From Microbacterium tenebrionis (GTDB lineage Bacteria; Actinomycetota; Actinomycetes; Actinomycetales; Microbacteriaceae): 64,000 nt of DNA. The notes under the pieces are model-generated. The model had not been told where the DNA came from. It did no database searches and saw nothing but the letters and a program-made list of their open reading frames with translations. The first letter of the stretch is position 1, and the number at the start of each line of letters is the position of its first letter. Location of the stretch: NCBI RefSeq assembly GCF_903645325.1, contig NZ_CAHJXQ010000001.1, positions 434,001-498,000 on the forward strand. Reading direction: 5' to 3'. This document shows, one piece after another, positions 25,711 to 34,777 of this stretch. The position numbers and the translations under genes are program-made.

Positions 25711-26526
25711 TCAGGGGAGAATTCCGGCACGCCGCGCTCTCGCAACCGCGGCGTGGCGCGTCGAGGCATCCAACTTCGACATCGCCGTTCCCAGATACGC
25801 CTTCACCGTGCCTTCGCGAAGCCCCAACCGGGCCGCGATCTCCGCATTCGTCGACCCGAGAGCGGCGCACGCGAGCACGTCCTTCTCGCGGGGGGAGAGA
25901 CGCACGGTCGGGATCGGCGCGGTGATCGGCGCCGCAGCCGTGGCGTCGTCGCTCGCGAGGGCGAGGAGACGGTTCTCCAGACGCGCCAGCCGTTCGCGAA
26001 GCTGCGCGTCGTCGACATCGGCGGAGATGCTGCGCAGCTCGGCGAAGCTCTCACGAAGCTCCTCCCGATCCGCGGGCGTGAACGTCGACGCAGCGGCAGG
26101 CAGCGCCCGCACACGTCGATCGACCTCGTCGCGGATGCGCAACTCGGCCGCCATCTGGTTCGCGACGGTCATCGCCGGTGCCGTCGTGACGCCCCCGACC
26201 AGGGTGTCCCGCCATGCACCCGCGTACAGCACTCCCCGGGCGCGGCCGTCGACCACGATCGGGATCGCCAGCAGTGTGCGCAGGCCTTCGCCGAGGATGT
26301 AGCCGTCATAGTCGTGGGTGAACTGCTGGGATGCCCCGTAGTCACTGGTCATCCGCGGGCGCAGCTCGAGCATCGCGCGCCCGCCGAGCCCGAGCTGGGG
26401 GCGCACGCGGAGTCCTTCGATGCTGTGAGTGCGAGTGCCCACGATGCTGCTCACGGTCACCCCGCCGTCTTCGAACAGCCCGCCGAAGGCTACGGGGAAC
26501 CGGGTGCGCTGAGCCAGCTCGCGCAC
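25711..26526 (-). CDS. GAF-LuxR transcriptional regulator
   Basis: This 271-aa protein has a GAF-like sensor domain (about 1-125) and a coiled-coil segment (about 150-190). A LuxR/FixJ helix-turn-helix at the C-terminus carries [34 protein letters not shown] and [14 protein letters not shown]. Only GTG 26526 is available as a start after the upstream stop. It is divergent from the DUF485/acetate symporter pair, and control of that uptake system, as reported for similar arrangements, is plausible but unproven. Confidence 0.85.
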   Translation of the reverse strand: MRELAQRTRFPVAFGGLFEDGGVTVSSIVGTRTHSIEGLRVRPQLGLGGRAMLELRPRMTSDYGASQQFTHDYDGYILGEGLRTLLAIPIVVDGRARGVLYAGAWRDTLVGGVTTAPAMTVANQMAAELRIRDEVDRRVRALPAAASTFTPADREELRESFAELRSISADVDDAQLRERLARLENRLLALASDDATAAAPITAPIPTVRLSPREKDVLACAALGSTNAEIAARLGLREGTVKAYLGTAMSKLDASTRHAAVARARRAGILP

Positions 26527-26686
26527 GGCCTGTGCGACGAGATCAGCGTCCGGATCAAGCGCGATCGTGGGCTCCTCGGGGTACCGACTTTCGGGGGTGA
26601 CAGCCTCGTCGCCCCTGTCGTAGCGTCGACCCTACCACTCGCGGGCCCACTGCCGCGCGACGATCCGCATGAGGCAAGGAGGCCGC

Positions 26687-27034
26687 ATGACCGACCGTAT
26701 CCCGGAGGAATCGGCGGGGGGAATCGACTACATCGCCGTCGAAGAATCCCCTCGCTTCCAAACGCTGAAGAGAACGCAGCGCTCGTTCATCTTTCCGCTC
26801 GCCGCGCTGTTCCTGATCTGGTATTTCGTGTACGTCCTGCTCGGCGCTTACGCGACGGAATTCATGGGCCAGCGGGTATGGGGACATATCACCATCGGGC
26901 TGCTGCTCGGATTGGGTCAATTCGTGACGACATTCGCCATCACGATGGCCTACGTCGCCTTCGCGAATCGAAAGCTCGACCCCAAAGCGCAGGAGATCCG
27001 TGAAGAACTCGAGAATGCGCAGGCCCGAGCATGA
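26687..27034 (+). CDS. DUF485 membrane protein
   Basis: This 115-aa protein has two membrane helices (about 38-60 and 72-98) with FIFPLAALFLIWYFVYVLL, characteristic of DUF485. It starts at ATG 26687 behind AAGGAGG, and its stop overlaps the symporter ATG. DUF485 proteins are the usual small partner encoded with ActP-type acetate symporters and probably aid assembly. Confidence 0.9.
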   Translation: MTDRIPEESAGGIDYIAVEESPRFQTLKRTQRSFIFPLAALFLIWYFVYVLLGAYATEFMGQRVWGHITIGLLLGLGQFVTTFAITMAYVAFANRKLDPKAQEIREELENAQARA

Positions 27035-28665
27035 ACGTGGTCCATCTCGCAGCCGCACCCGCCGGTGAGAACAATCCTGTTCTGAACATCTCGATCTTCG
27101 CCGCGTTCGTCGCGGTGACGCTCTTCATCGTCATCCGCGCCAGCCGCAACAACAAGACCGCTGCGGATTACTACGCGGCGGGGCGGTCGTTCACCGGCCC
27201 GCAGAACGGGTTCGCGATCGCCGGCGACTATCTTTCGGCCGCATCGTTCCTCGGCATCTGCGGCGCCATCGCCGTAAACGGCTACGACGGCTTCCTGTAC
27301 TCGATCGGATTCCTCGTCGCCTGGCTGGTTGCCCTGCTGCTGGTCGCCGAGCTGATGAGGAACACCGGCAAGTTCACGATGGCCGATGTGCTCTCGTTCC
27401 GCCTCAAGCAGCGTCCGGTCCGGATGGCGGCAGCCATCACCACGCTGGCCGTGTGCTTCTTCTATCTGCTCGCGCAGATGGCCGGCGCCGGTGGCCTCGT
27501 CTCGCTCCTCATGGGCATCGACGGCCGTGTCGGACAGTCCGTGGTCATCGCGGTCGTCGGCGTCCTCATGATCGTCTACGTCCTGATCGGCGGGATGAAG
27601 GGCACGACCTGGGTGCAGATCGTGAAGGCCTTCCTGCTCATCGGCGGCGCGATCGTCATGACGATCTGGGTGCTCGCGATCAACGGCTTCAACCTCAACA
27701 CCCTCCTCGAATCGGCGGTCGAGGCCTCTCCGCAGGGCGACGAGATCCTCGCGCCGGGGCTGCAGTACGGCGCCAACCCGCTCGACTTCGTCTCGCTGGG
27801 CCTCGCCCTCGTGCTCGGCACCGCCGGACTCCCGCACGTGCTGATGCGCTTCTACACGGTGCCGACGGCCAAGGAGGCCCGGCGCTCGGTGGTGTGGGCG
27901 ATCTGGCTCATCGGCGGGTTCTACCTGCTCACCCTGGTGCTCGGCTACGGAGCAGGCGCTCTCGTCGGGCCCGAGGTGATCCAGGCGGCCCCCGGCGGTG
28001 TGAACTCCGCGGCACCGCTGCTCGCGCAGTACCTCGGCGGTCCGCTGCTGCTCGGCTTCATCTCGGCTGTTGCGTTCGCGACGATCCTCGCGGTCGTCGC
28101 CGGTCTCACGATCACGGCTGCGGCGTCGTTCGCGCACGACATCTACGCGAACGTGATCCAGAAGGGCCGGAAGAAGGCCGACGGCACGCCCGTCGACGCC
28201 GACCCGAACGCCGAGGTGAAGGTGGCCCGGCGCACCGTGGTCGTCATTGGCATCCTCGCGATCGTCGGCGGCATCGGGGCGCAGGGGCAGAACATCGCCT
28301 TCCTCGTCGCCCTGGCCTTCGCGGTCGCGGCATCCGCCAATCTGCCGACGATCCTGTACTCGCTGTTCTGGCGCCGCTTCAACACCCGCGGAGCCGTGTG
28401 GAGCATGTACGGCGGACTCGGCTCGGCGATCATCCTCATCGTGCTCTCACCGGTGTTCTCGGGATCCGAGACCTCGATGATCCCGACGATCGACATCGCC
28501 GTCTGGCCGCTGAACAACCCGGGCATCGTCTCGATCCCGCTGGGGTTCATCCTCGGCTGGCTGGGCACGGTCACCAGCCGAGTGCCCGAATCCAGAGAGC
28601 TGGCAGCGGAGATGGAGGTGCGCTCGCTCACCGGCTTCGGCGCCGAGAAGGCGGTCGAGCACTGA
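27031..28665 (+). CDS. actP: Cation/acetate symporter (ActP-like)
   Basis: This 544-aa sodium:solute symporter has about 13 membrane helices. Recognisable blocks include TAADYYAAGRSFTGPQNGFA near the N-terminus, YDGFLYSIGF and FYTVPTAKEARRS. It imports acetate or other short monocarboxylates with a cation. ATGA coupling to DUF485 and a divergent GAF-LuxR regulator form a conserved actinobacterial unit. A strong terminator follows. Confidence 0.9.
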   Translation: MNVVHLAAAPAGENNPVLNISIFAAFVAVTLFIVIRASRNNKTAADYYAAGRSFTGPQNGFAIAGDYLSAASFLGICGAIAVNGYDGFLYSIGFLVAWLVALLLVAELMRNTGKFTMADVLSFRLKQRPVRMAAAITTLAVCFFYLLAQMAGAGGLVSLLMGIDGRVGQSVVIAVVGVLMIVYVLIGGMKGTTWVQIVKAFLLIGGAIVMTIWVLAINGFNLNTLLESAVEASPQGDEILAPGLQYGANPLDFVSLGLALVLGTAGLPHVLMRFYTVPTAKEARRSVVWAIWLIGGFYLLTLVLGYGAGALVGPEVIQAAPGGVNSAAPLLAQYLGGPLLLGFISAVAFATILAVVAGLTITAAASFAHDIYANVIQKGRKKADGTPVDADPNAEVKVARRTVVVIGILAIVGGIGAQGQNIAFLVALAFAVAASANLPTILYSLFWRRFNTRGAVWSMYGGLGSAIILIVLSPVFSGSETSMIPTIDIAVWPLNNPGIVSIPLGFILGWLGTVTSRVPESRELAAEMEVRSLTGFGAEKAVEH

Positions 28666-28704
28666 CCCATCGCTCGCACTGAACGTCGCTCAGCGCGACG
28701 ATGG

Positions 28705-28741
28705 CGGGAACCCCCGGCGGCCCACACGCCGGGGGTTCCCG
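28705..28741. terminator. Bidirectional terminator
   Basis: A perfect 15-bp stem CGGGAACCCCCGGCG/CGCCGGGGGTTCCCG with a seven-base loop, between the convergent symporter and alkyltransferase-like genes. Confidence 0.85.
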
Positions 28742-28745
28742 TCGT

Positions 28746-29258
28746 CTATCCGCGCTCCAGATCGATCAGGTAGCGCTTGCGCTCGGGGTGAGCGCCGTAC
28801 TGACCGGCTGATCCGTCCGAACGCACCACCCGGTGCACCGGCACGATGATCGACAACGGCGTGATCCGGCATGCCGTGCCGACGGCTCGCGCGGCGCCCG
28901 GGCTGCCGGCGAGCACGGCGACCTCGCCGTAGCTCATGGTCTGCCCCCACGGGATCGTGAGGATCGTCTGCAGCGCCGTGCGATGGAAACCGTCTGCGAG
29001 GCGCCAGTCGAATCGGAGGTGCTCGTCGAAGGCGACCGGAGCGCCGGCGAAGTAGTCGTCGAGCAGATGGGCGAGTTCATCAGCGGCACCCGGGTCGGGG
29101 ACGGGCACGGCGCGGAGCCTGTTGGAGATGCCCTCGAGCAGCCAGGGCACCGACGGGTCGGCGGATTCGGAGAGGTCGAAGCCGACGACGCCCTCGTCGG
29201 AGAAGACGACCAGCGCATCGCCGAACGGAGTGGGGGCGAAGTCGTAGCGGAAAGTCAT
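28746..29258 (-). CDS. Alkyltransferase-like protein without the active cysteine (PVHR)
   Basis: This 170-aa protein has the Ogt/MGMT fold. The DNA-binding part is clear: WGQTMSYGEVAVLAG, then PGAARAVGTACRITPLS with the arginine finger, then IIVPVHRVV where all repair enzymes have PCHRV. The codons read CCG GTG CAC, so Val replaces the methyl-accepting Cys. A different Cys lies 11 residues earlier (TACR), where the family usually has Asn or Met. It therefore cannot act like Ogt by the standard chemistry. It may be an ATL-like lesion flag for excision repair, or a variant with a displaced Cys. ATG 29256-29258 follows CAGAAT by six bases (leaderless). Confidence 0.85.
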   Translation of the reverse strand: MTFRYDFAPTPFGDALVVFSDEGVVGFDLSESADPSVPWLLEGISNRLRAVPVPDPGAADELAHLLDDYFAGAPVAFDEHLRFDWRLADGFHRTALQTILTIPWGQTMSYGEVAVLAGSPGAARAVGTACRITPLSIIVPVHRVVRSDGSAGQYGAHPERKRYLIDLERG

Positions 29259-29264
29259 GGGCCC

Positions 29265-29270
29265 ATTCTG
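29265..29270 (-). promoter_or_regulatory. Leaderless -10 box
   Basis: CAGAAT on the minus strand, six bases before ATG 29258. Confidence 0.45.
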
Positions 29271-29405
29271 AAGCGTTCCCCACTCCCGCGAAGGCGCTGA
29301 TCCGTGAGTGGGGGAGAAACACCGGAACACCCTCCGATGTGGAAGAAAAGTGGATCAATCCGGTGAAACCCGCTCAGGATACAGGGTGCGCAGGGCGCCG
29401 GAGCC

Positions 29406-29411
29406 TAGTCT
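29406..29411 (+). promoter_or_regulatory. Leaderless -10 box
   Basis: TAGTCT, seven bases before GTG 29419. Confidence 0.45.
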
Positions 29412-29418
29412 GTCCTAT

Positions 29419-32400
29419 GTGTGGCGACGTGAAGACAAGGCCGCGGATGCCGCAGCAGCGGAAGCGGCGATGACGATCGGCGACCAGCAGGGCGACCCCT
29501 CCGCCGTGGTGATCGCACACGTCGCCGACGCCGAACGCACCAGGCTCCGCGCCGAGGCCGCCGACCTCGGCGGACGCTCGCCCCTGATCACCTTCCGGGA
29601 TACCCCGGAGGGTGGCATCGACATCTCGAAGGCTCACCCCGGGAGCCTGCCGCAGTTCATCACCGGCAAGTCGACGCTGCTGTCCAACCTGTTCCGCGAC
29701 GAGGTCGGGCTCCGCACGGCCCGGATGGCCGCCGAGCGCATCACGGCGAAGAACACCGAGCTGCGCATGGTTCGCGGGATCGACGCCGTGCACCTCGCCG
29801 TCGGCATCGCGAGCTGGCGGATCGGTGGCGCGGACTTCGCCGCACCCGTGCTGCTGCGTCCGCTGGCGATCCGGCGACACCACACCGACTACGAGCTCAA
29901 GCTGCAGGGCGCGTTCTTCGTGAACCCCGAACTGGTGCGCGTCGCGCGCGAGCACTTCGGCATCACCATCGACGCCGAGGCCCTGGCATCCCTCGCGTAC
30001 GACGGCGGCATCTTCAAGCCGCAGCCCGTGATCGATCGCCTGCGCGCGGCGACCCAGTCGATCGACACCTTCACGGTGCTGCCGCGCCTCGTCGTGTCGA
30101 CCTTCGCCGACATCGGCGCATCCATGTCGCGCGACGGGAACAGCCTCGACCACAGGGTGCTCAACGCGCTCGCCGGTCACGTCGCGGACCGCGAGCAGAT
30201 AACCGAGTCGCGCCCGCAGCCGCACGTCACGGGCCCGGATGAGCGCGCGCCCGCCTCGGACACCCTGCTCCTGGATGCGGACGCCGAGCAGGAATCCGTG
30301 CTCGCACGGATCGCAGCCGGCCATTCGCTGGTCGTGTCGACCCTGCCGGGCACCGGCGGCACGCAGACCGTCATCAACGCGCTGGGCGAGCTCGTCCGCG
30401 CCGGCCGGCGCGTGCTCGTCGTCTCCGCTCGGCGGTCCACACTCGAGGGTGTCCGGCACCGGCTCAGCGGGATTGGCCTCGACAGCCTGGCTGTCTCGCC
30501 CGGCAGCATCCGCCGTGACCTCGTGCGCGCCATCGGACGCAACGAGAAGGCCACGGCGCCGAAGGTCAGCGAGGTCGACGATGCGCTCGTGCGCCTGCGC
30601 TCCGTGCTGCTCGACTACCGCAAGGCGCTCGGCGCGCCGATCGAGGGCCTGGATGCGACGATTCTGGACGCCACGCGTCACCTCACCCGACTCGCGTCGC
30701 TGCCGACCCCGCCGTCGACGACCGCGCGGCTGAGCTTCGACACGCTGCGCAGGCTCGCCGGCGATCGCAGCCGCGCGGCATCCGCGCTCATCCAGGCGGC
30801 GCGCCTGGGAGAGTTCCGGTTCGGCCCGGGGGATTCGCCCTGGTACGGCGTCAACTTCCGCAGCACGCAGGACGCCCGCTCCGCGCACGAACTCGCCGGA
30901 CGCCTGCACGCCACGAGCGTTCCCGATCTGCTCGAGCGCGGCTACGCGCTGATCTCGCAGACGCGCATGCGCCCCTTCTCCACGATCGACGAGCTGGGGG
31001 AGTACCTCGGTCTGCTCGAGGGCATCCGCGACTCGCTCGATCGGTTCAGCCCGACGGTGTTCGAACGGCCACTGGGCGACCTCATCCAGGCCCACGGTTC
31101 GCGCCGGGACGCCCCGGCGATGTCCGGTGCCAACCGGCGGCGTCTTCGCCGACTCGCCAAGGAGTACGTCCGCCCCGGAGTCCACATCCCCGAGATGCAC
31201 GAGGCGCTGCTGAGGATCCAGCAGCAGCGGACGCAGTGGCAGCGCTTCGTCGATGCCGGCGTCGCGCCCGAGGTTCCGCTGGGCCTCGCAGAGGTCTCCG
31301 CCTCATGGCAACGTGTCACCGATGAGCTGTCCGAACTGGATGCCGCGCTCGGACGCCGCGAGCCGCTCGCGACACTGCCGGTCGAACGACTCGTCCGCAC
31401 TCTCGCCGGGCTCGCAGCCACCTCGGACGTGTTCGACAACATCGTCGAGCGCGCCACGATCCGTGACGAGCTCGCAACGCTCGGCCTCGAGCCGCTGCTC
31501 GCCGACCTGTCGGTGCGCCACGTCGCCGACGACCGCGTCGCCGACGAGCTCGAGTTCGCGTGGTGGCAGTCGCTCCTCGAGCGCGCGCTGCAGGACAACA
31601 GGGCGCTGCTCGGCGCGAACACCGCCGTCGTCGATCGCCTCGAGCGCGACTTCCGGCTGGTCGACGAGGCGCATGCGGCGATGGCTGGGCCCCTGCTCGC
31701 CTGGCAGCTGGCGAACCAGTGGCGCATCGCGATCGTCGACGAGCCGGACGAATCGCAGAACCTCCGCCGGGCGCTCACCCAGGGCAGCCCGACGACGGCC
31801 GAGATCATCTCGGCGGCGCCGACGCTCATGAACGTGCTGGCGCCGGCGTGGATCTCGTCGCCCTATCTCGTTCCCGAGATCCCGGACTCGGTGGAGTTCG
31901 ACACCGTACTGCTCGTGGACGCCGCGGCGATCAACCTCGCCGAGGCTGCCCCGGCGATCCGCCGCGCCCGCCAGATCGTGGCGTTCGGAGACCCCGTCAC
32001 GCAGCGTCCGACCCCGTTCGAGATGGCCGTGGATGCCGGTGACGAGTGGGAGCCCGAGGTTCCCTTCGACGAGACGTCCGCGTTCGAGCGTCTGGCCGAA
32101 CTGCTGCCGGTGATGACGCTGACGCGCAGCTACCGCGCCGGCGGCGAGGATCTCGCCGAGCTCATCAACGACGCCTTCTACGGAGGGGAGATCGTCTCGC
32201 TGCCGTGGGCCGGTTCCTACCTCGGTCGCGGAAGCCTCACGGTCGACTACGTCGAGGGCGGCGTCGGTGCTCCCGATCCGGTCTCAGGTGCCGTCGAGAG
32301 CCCCGATGCCGAGGTCGCGCGCGTGGTGACGCTCGTCGTCGAGCATGCCGTGCACCGCCCGAACGAATCGCTCATGGTCATCACCGCCAGCGCCCGCCAT

Positions 32401-33132
32401 GCGGAGCGCGTGCGCGCAGCGGTCACGACCGCGTTCGCCGGCCGGTCGGACGTCGCCGACTTCGTCGGCCGCGACACCGCCGAGCCCTTCGCCGTCCTCA
32501 CCCTCGAGGAGTCGGTGGCAGAGAGTCGCGACCGCGTGATCTTCTCGCTCGGCTACGGCCTCACCAAGCACGGACGTGTGCTCAGCGACTTCGGCGACCT
32601 TTCCACCGCAGACGGTGAGCGGCTGCTGACGGTGGGGATGACGCGCGCTCGCCGCTCGATGGTGATCGTATCGTCGATCCGGCCGTCCTCGTTCGACGAC
32701 GGGCGGCTCGAGTACGGCGCGGCCACTCTCATGTCGATTCTCGGCGGTCTCGCCGCGCGCTCCCGCGACTCGCGACTGGAAGACCTCGCCGACCCGCTGA
32801 CACTGGTGCTGGCCAGGGAGCTGCGACGCCTGGGCGCATCCGTCGACGTCGACTACCGCGGCCTGCTGCCGCTGGTGGCGCAGCACGGCGGCAAGGCCGT
32901 CGTGATCGAATCCGACCCCGAGACGCTGGGCGACTCCCTGCGCGAGAGCCTGCGCCTGCGCCCGCACGTCCTGCGACGCCTGGGATGGCACTACGTCCGG
33001 GTGCACGCCTTCGACCTCTACAGCGACCCGGTCACCGCGGCATCCCGGATCGCGGCCGTCCTCGGGATCGCTGCCGACGCGGTCAGGGCGGAAACCGACA
33101 CCCAGCCGATCGACCTCCCCGGCGATGCCTGA
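29419..33132 (+). CDS. Degenerate SF1 helicase-like protein with nuclease-like C-terminus
   Basis: This 1237-aa protein starts at GTG 29419 (VWRREDK), seven bases after TAGTCT. The layout resembles large DNA2/UvrD-like SF1 helicases, but Walker A reads LPGTGGTQT at residues 309-317 with Gly in place of the catalytic Lys. Walker B reads LLVDAAAI with Ala in place of Glu after Asp 834. A later block, TVGMTRARRSM, keeps the shape of helicase motif VI. The C-terminal part (IESDPETLGD...GWHYVRVHAFDLYSDP) looks like a restriction-endonuclease or Vsr-type fold with weak catalytic residues. Probably a non-hydrolysing DNA-binding scaffold. It is divergent from the Cys-less alkyltransferase-like gene. 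Confidence 0.75.
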   Translation: MWRREDKAADAAAAEAAMTIGDQQGDPSAVVIAHVADAERTRLRAEAADLGGRSPLITFRDTPEGGIDISKAHPGSLPQFITGKSTLLSNLFRDEVGLRTARMAAERITAKNTELRMVRGIDAVHLAVGIASWRIGGADFAAPVLLRPLAIRRHHTDYELKLQGAFFVNPELVRVAREHFGITIDAEALASLAYDGGIFKPQPVIDRLRAATQSIDTFTVLPRLVVSTFADIGASMSRDGNSLDHRVLNALAGHVADREQITESRPQPHVTGPDERAPASDTLLLDADAEQESVLARIAAGHSLVVSTLPGTGGTQTVINALGELVRAGRRVLVVSARRSTLEGVRHRLSGIGLDSLAVSPGSIRRDLVRAIGRNEKATAPKVSEVDDALVRLRSVLLDYRKALGAPIEGLDATILDATRHLTRLASLPTPPSTTARLSFDTLRRLAGDRSRAASALIQAARLGEFRFGPGDSPWYGVNFRSTQDARSAHELAGRLHATSVPDLLERGYALISQTRMRPFSTIDELGEYLGLLEGIRDSLDRFSPTVFERPLGDLIQAHGSRRDAPAMSGANRRRLRRLAKEYVRPGVHIPEMHEALLRIQQQRTQWQRFVDAGVAPEVPLGLAEVSASWQRVTDELSELDAALGRREPLATLPVERLVRTLAGLAATSDVFDNIVERATIRDELATLGLEPLLADLSVRHVADDRVADELEFAWWQSLLERALQDNRALLGANTAVVDRLERDFRLVDEAHAAMAGPLLAWQLANQWRIAIVDEPDESQNLRRALTQGSPTTAEIISAAPTLMNVLAPAWISSPYLVPEIPDSVEFDTVLLVDAAAINLAEAAPAIRRARQIVAFGDPVTQRPTPFEMAVDAGDEWEPEVPFDETSAFERLAELLPVMTLTRSYRAGGEDLAELINDAFYGGEIVSLPWAGSYLGRGSLTVDYVEGGVGAPDPVSGAVESPDAEVARVVTLVVEHAVHRPNESLMVITASARHAERVRAAVTTAFAGRSDVADFVGRDTAEPFAVLTLEESVAESRDRVIFSLGYGLTKHGRVLSDFGDLSTADGERLLTVGMTRARRSMVIVSSIRPSSFDDGRLEYGAATLMSILGGLAARSRDSRLEDLADPLTLVLARELRRLGASVDVDYRGLLPLVAQHGGKAVVIESDPETLGDSLRESLRLRPHVLRRLGWHYVRVHAFDLYSDPVTAASRIAAVLGIAADAVRAETDTQPIDLPGDA

Positions 33133-33334
33133 TCGGGATGCCGCGACGGACGACGCAGAACGGGAGCGTCAGCGGATCATCCGGGTCCCCGGCAGCCGCC
33201 GAGCACGGCTGACGCCGGCTCCCGGGACGGATCCGGCTCCCGACGTGCCGCGGAAGTCGGCGCGCCCAGAGCAGCGAGGGGCGAAGGGCGCGAACGACGA
33301 GCAGCTCCTGCGCGACGTTCCGCCGCACTACTGA
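33125..33334 (+). CDS. Small basic protein with DVPPHY tail
   Basis: This 69-aa hydrophilic protein starts within the last codons of the helicase-like gene (8-bp overlap). It contains the patch RIIRVPGSRRARL and ends NDEQLLRDVPPHY, a C-terminal signature I recall from small actinobacterial proteins ending PPHW/Y. Translational coupling suggests that it works with the helicase-like protein. A terminator follows directly. Confidence 0.6.
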   Translation: MPDRDAATDDAERERQRIIRVPGSRRARLTPAPGTDPAPDVPRKSARPEQRGAKGANDEQLLRDVPPHY

Positions 33335-33345
33335 CGCGCCGAGAA

Positions 33346-33376
33346 GAAAGGGCCCCCGCAACGCGGGAGCCCTTTC
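33346..33376. terminator. Bidirectional terminator
   Basis: The stem GAAAGGGC...GCCCTTTC with inner CCCGC/GCGGG pairing separates the convergent helicase-like operon and mscL. Confidence 0.8.
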
Positions 33377-33392
33377 GACGTCAGGTTCGTGG

Positions 33393-33815
33393 TCAGAGAC
33401 GTGGTGCTGTGCCGGCGGCGCCGTTGCGCAGGGCGTCGCGGATCTCGATGAGCAGCTCCTGCTCGGTGGGCAGGGTCTCCTCTTCGACGGCCGGATTCTT
33501 GGCGGCCTGGCGCTCCTTGTACGTGTTCATCGGCAGGACGAACACGAAGTACACGACCAGCGCGACCGCGAAGAAGCTGATGATCGCGGTGATCAGGTCG
33601 CCGATGGGGAAGGTGACCTCCTGGCCGTAGAGACCGGTGATCGTCGGACCGACGACGCCGTCCTCGCTGGGAGCGTAGAACAACGCGACGAGCGGGTTGA
33701 TGATGCTCCCGACGACCGCATTGACGATCGCCGTGAACGCACCGCCGATGACCACGGCGACAGCCAGGTCGATGACGTTGCCCTTGGTGATGAATTCTTT
33801 GAATCCCTGAATCAT
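33393..33815 (-). CDS. mscL: Large-conductance mechanosensitive channel
   Basis: This 140-aa protein begins [27 protein letters not shown], the diagnostic N-terminal amphipathic helix and first pore helix. A periplasmic loop and second helix ([19 protein letters not shown]) follow, then a charged C-terminal helix. The pentameric channel opens under membrane tension to release solutes on osmotic downshock. It is last in an operon with the 5-formyltetrahydrofolate cyclo-ligase and FmdB-type genes. Confidence 0.95.
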   Translation of the reverse strand: MIQGFKEFITKGNVIDLAVAVVIGGAFTAIVNAVVGSIINPLVALFYAPSEDGVVGPTITGLYGQEVTFPIGDLITAIISFFAVALVVYFVFVLPMNTYKERQAAKNPAVEEETLPTEQELLIEIRDALRNGAAGTAPRL

Positions 33816-33839
33816 GGGAACCCCCGTGATGTTCAGACC

Positions 33840-34112
33840 TCAGCTCGAGGCTGGTGCCGCCGCGGGTGCCGGTTTGGCGCTCGTCGACGTTTCCGACTTC
33901 GATGATGCCGATGAGCTGGGCTTTCCGCCAGAGCCACTCCGAGAATCGGTCCGATAGAAGCCGGATCCGTTGAAGGTCACACCGATCGACCCGTACTGCT
34001 TGCGCAGTGCGCCGCCGCATTCGGGGCACACGGTCAGGGCGTCCTCGCTGAAGGACTGGACGGCGTCGAAGGCGTGGCCGCACGACGTGCAGATGTAGGC
34101 GTAGGTGGGCAT
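33840..34112 (-). CDS. FmdB-type zinc-ribbon protein
   Basis: This 90-aa protein begins MPTYAYICTSCGHAFDAVQ and continues VCPECGG, giving the four-Cys zinc ribbon of the FmdB family. GSIGVTFNGSGFYRTD is the usual second conserved block. A low-complexity Ser/Lys/Ala/Pro tail completes it. It is a putative regulatory or RNA/DNA-binding protein whose role is not settled. It lies between cyclo-ligase and mscL with gaps of 17 and 24 bp. Confidence 0.9.
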   Translation of the reverse strand: MPTYAYICTSCGHAFDAVQSFSEDALTVCPECGGALRKQYGSIGVTFNGSGFYRTDSRSGSGGKPSSSASSKSETSTSAKPAPAAAPASS

Positions 34113-34129
34113 GTTCTGTCTCGGGATGG

Positions 34130-34726
34130 TCAGGGTCGCGCAGGCGACAGATGGAGGGTGCGAGTGGGCGTCACGACGCCGGTGACCGGCTGATCGTGCA
34201 GCTCCCGGGGGAGGGAGTCGAGGATCTCGGAGTCGTAGGTCACCGCGTAGACGGGCGGGCACTTCTCCATGGATCCGATGGTCTTGTCGAAGTAGCCGCG
34301 CCCCCACCCGAGGCGGGTTCCTTCCGCGTCCACGGCGGCGGCCGGGATGATCATGATGTCGACGTCGTTGACCGCGATCGGACCGAGCACTTCACCGGTG
34401 GGCTCCGGCAGGCCGAACAGGCCTTCGGCCACCTCGTCGGAGTCGTCGGCGACCGCCCAGTCGAGCAGGCCGTCCGCACGGGTGATCGGCAGCAGGACGC
34501 GGATGCCGCGCCGCACCGCTCCGGCGATGAACGCCCGGGTGTCGGGCTCGGTCGTGGTCGAGAGGAAGCACGAGATCGACTGCGCGTCGTGTGCGGTCAC
34601 GAGCGCGTCCAGCTGCTCGGTGATGCCGGATGCCGCGGCCTCGCGCTGCTGGTCGGACAGCAGCTGCCGGCGCTCGCGCAGTTCGGCGCGCAGCGCGCGC
34701 TTGGCTTGTTCGACGTCAGGCGACAT
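34130..34726 (-). CDS. 5-formyltetrahydrofolate cyclo-ligase
   Basis: This 198-aa enzyme converts 5-formyl-THF to 5,10-methenyl-THF with ATP. Visible signatures are KRALRAELRERR at the N-terminus, FLSTTTEPDT, and the ATP/folate motif GTRLGWGRGYFDKTI near residues 135-150. The ATG at 34726 is preceded by TAGAAT at six bases, so the transcript is probably leaderless. It is divergent from galU, as often in actinobacteria. Confidence 0.95.
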   Translation of the reverse strand: MSPDVEQAKRALRAELRERRQLLSDQQREAAASGITEQLDALVTAHDAQSISCFLSTTTEPDTRAFIAGAVRRGIRVLLPITRADGLLDWAVADDSDEVAEGLFGLPEPTGEVLGPIAVNDVDIMIIPAAAVDAEGTRLGWGRGYFDKTIGSMEKCPPVYAVTYDSEILDSLPRELHDQPVTGVVTPTRTLHLSPARP

Positions 34727-34732
34727 GCTGCG

Positions 34733-34738
34733 ATTCTA
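34733..34738 (-). promoter_or_regulatory. Leaderless -10 box
   Basis: TAGAAT on the minus strand, six bases before ATG 34726. Confidence 0.6.
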
Positions 34739-34765
34739 CGTGTCGGATCTGACCTGGTCCCCCAG

Positions 34766-34771
34766 TAAGCT
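34766..34771 (+). promoter_or_regulatory. Leaderless -10 box
   Basis: TAAGCT, six bases before galU ATG 34778; no ribosome site between. Confidence 0.6.
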
Positions 34772-34777
34772 GGCCAG

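Noticed and set aside
26950..28137. 395-codon minus-strand frame opposite the acetate symporter
   Set aside because: Shadow with Arg/Glu/Asp/His bias; the symporter is certain.
29374..31200. 608-codon minus-strand frame opposite the helicase-like gene
   Set aside because: Low-complexity Arg/Ala/Asp/Val shadow without domains.
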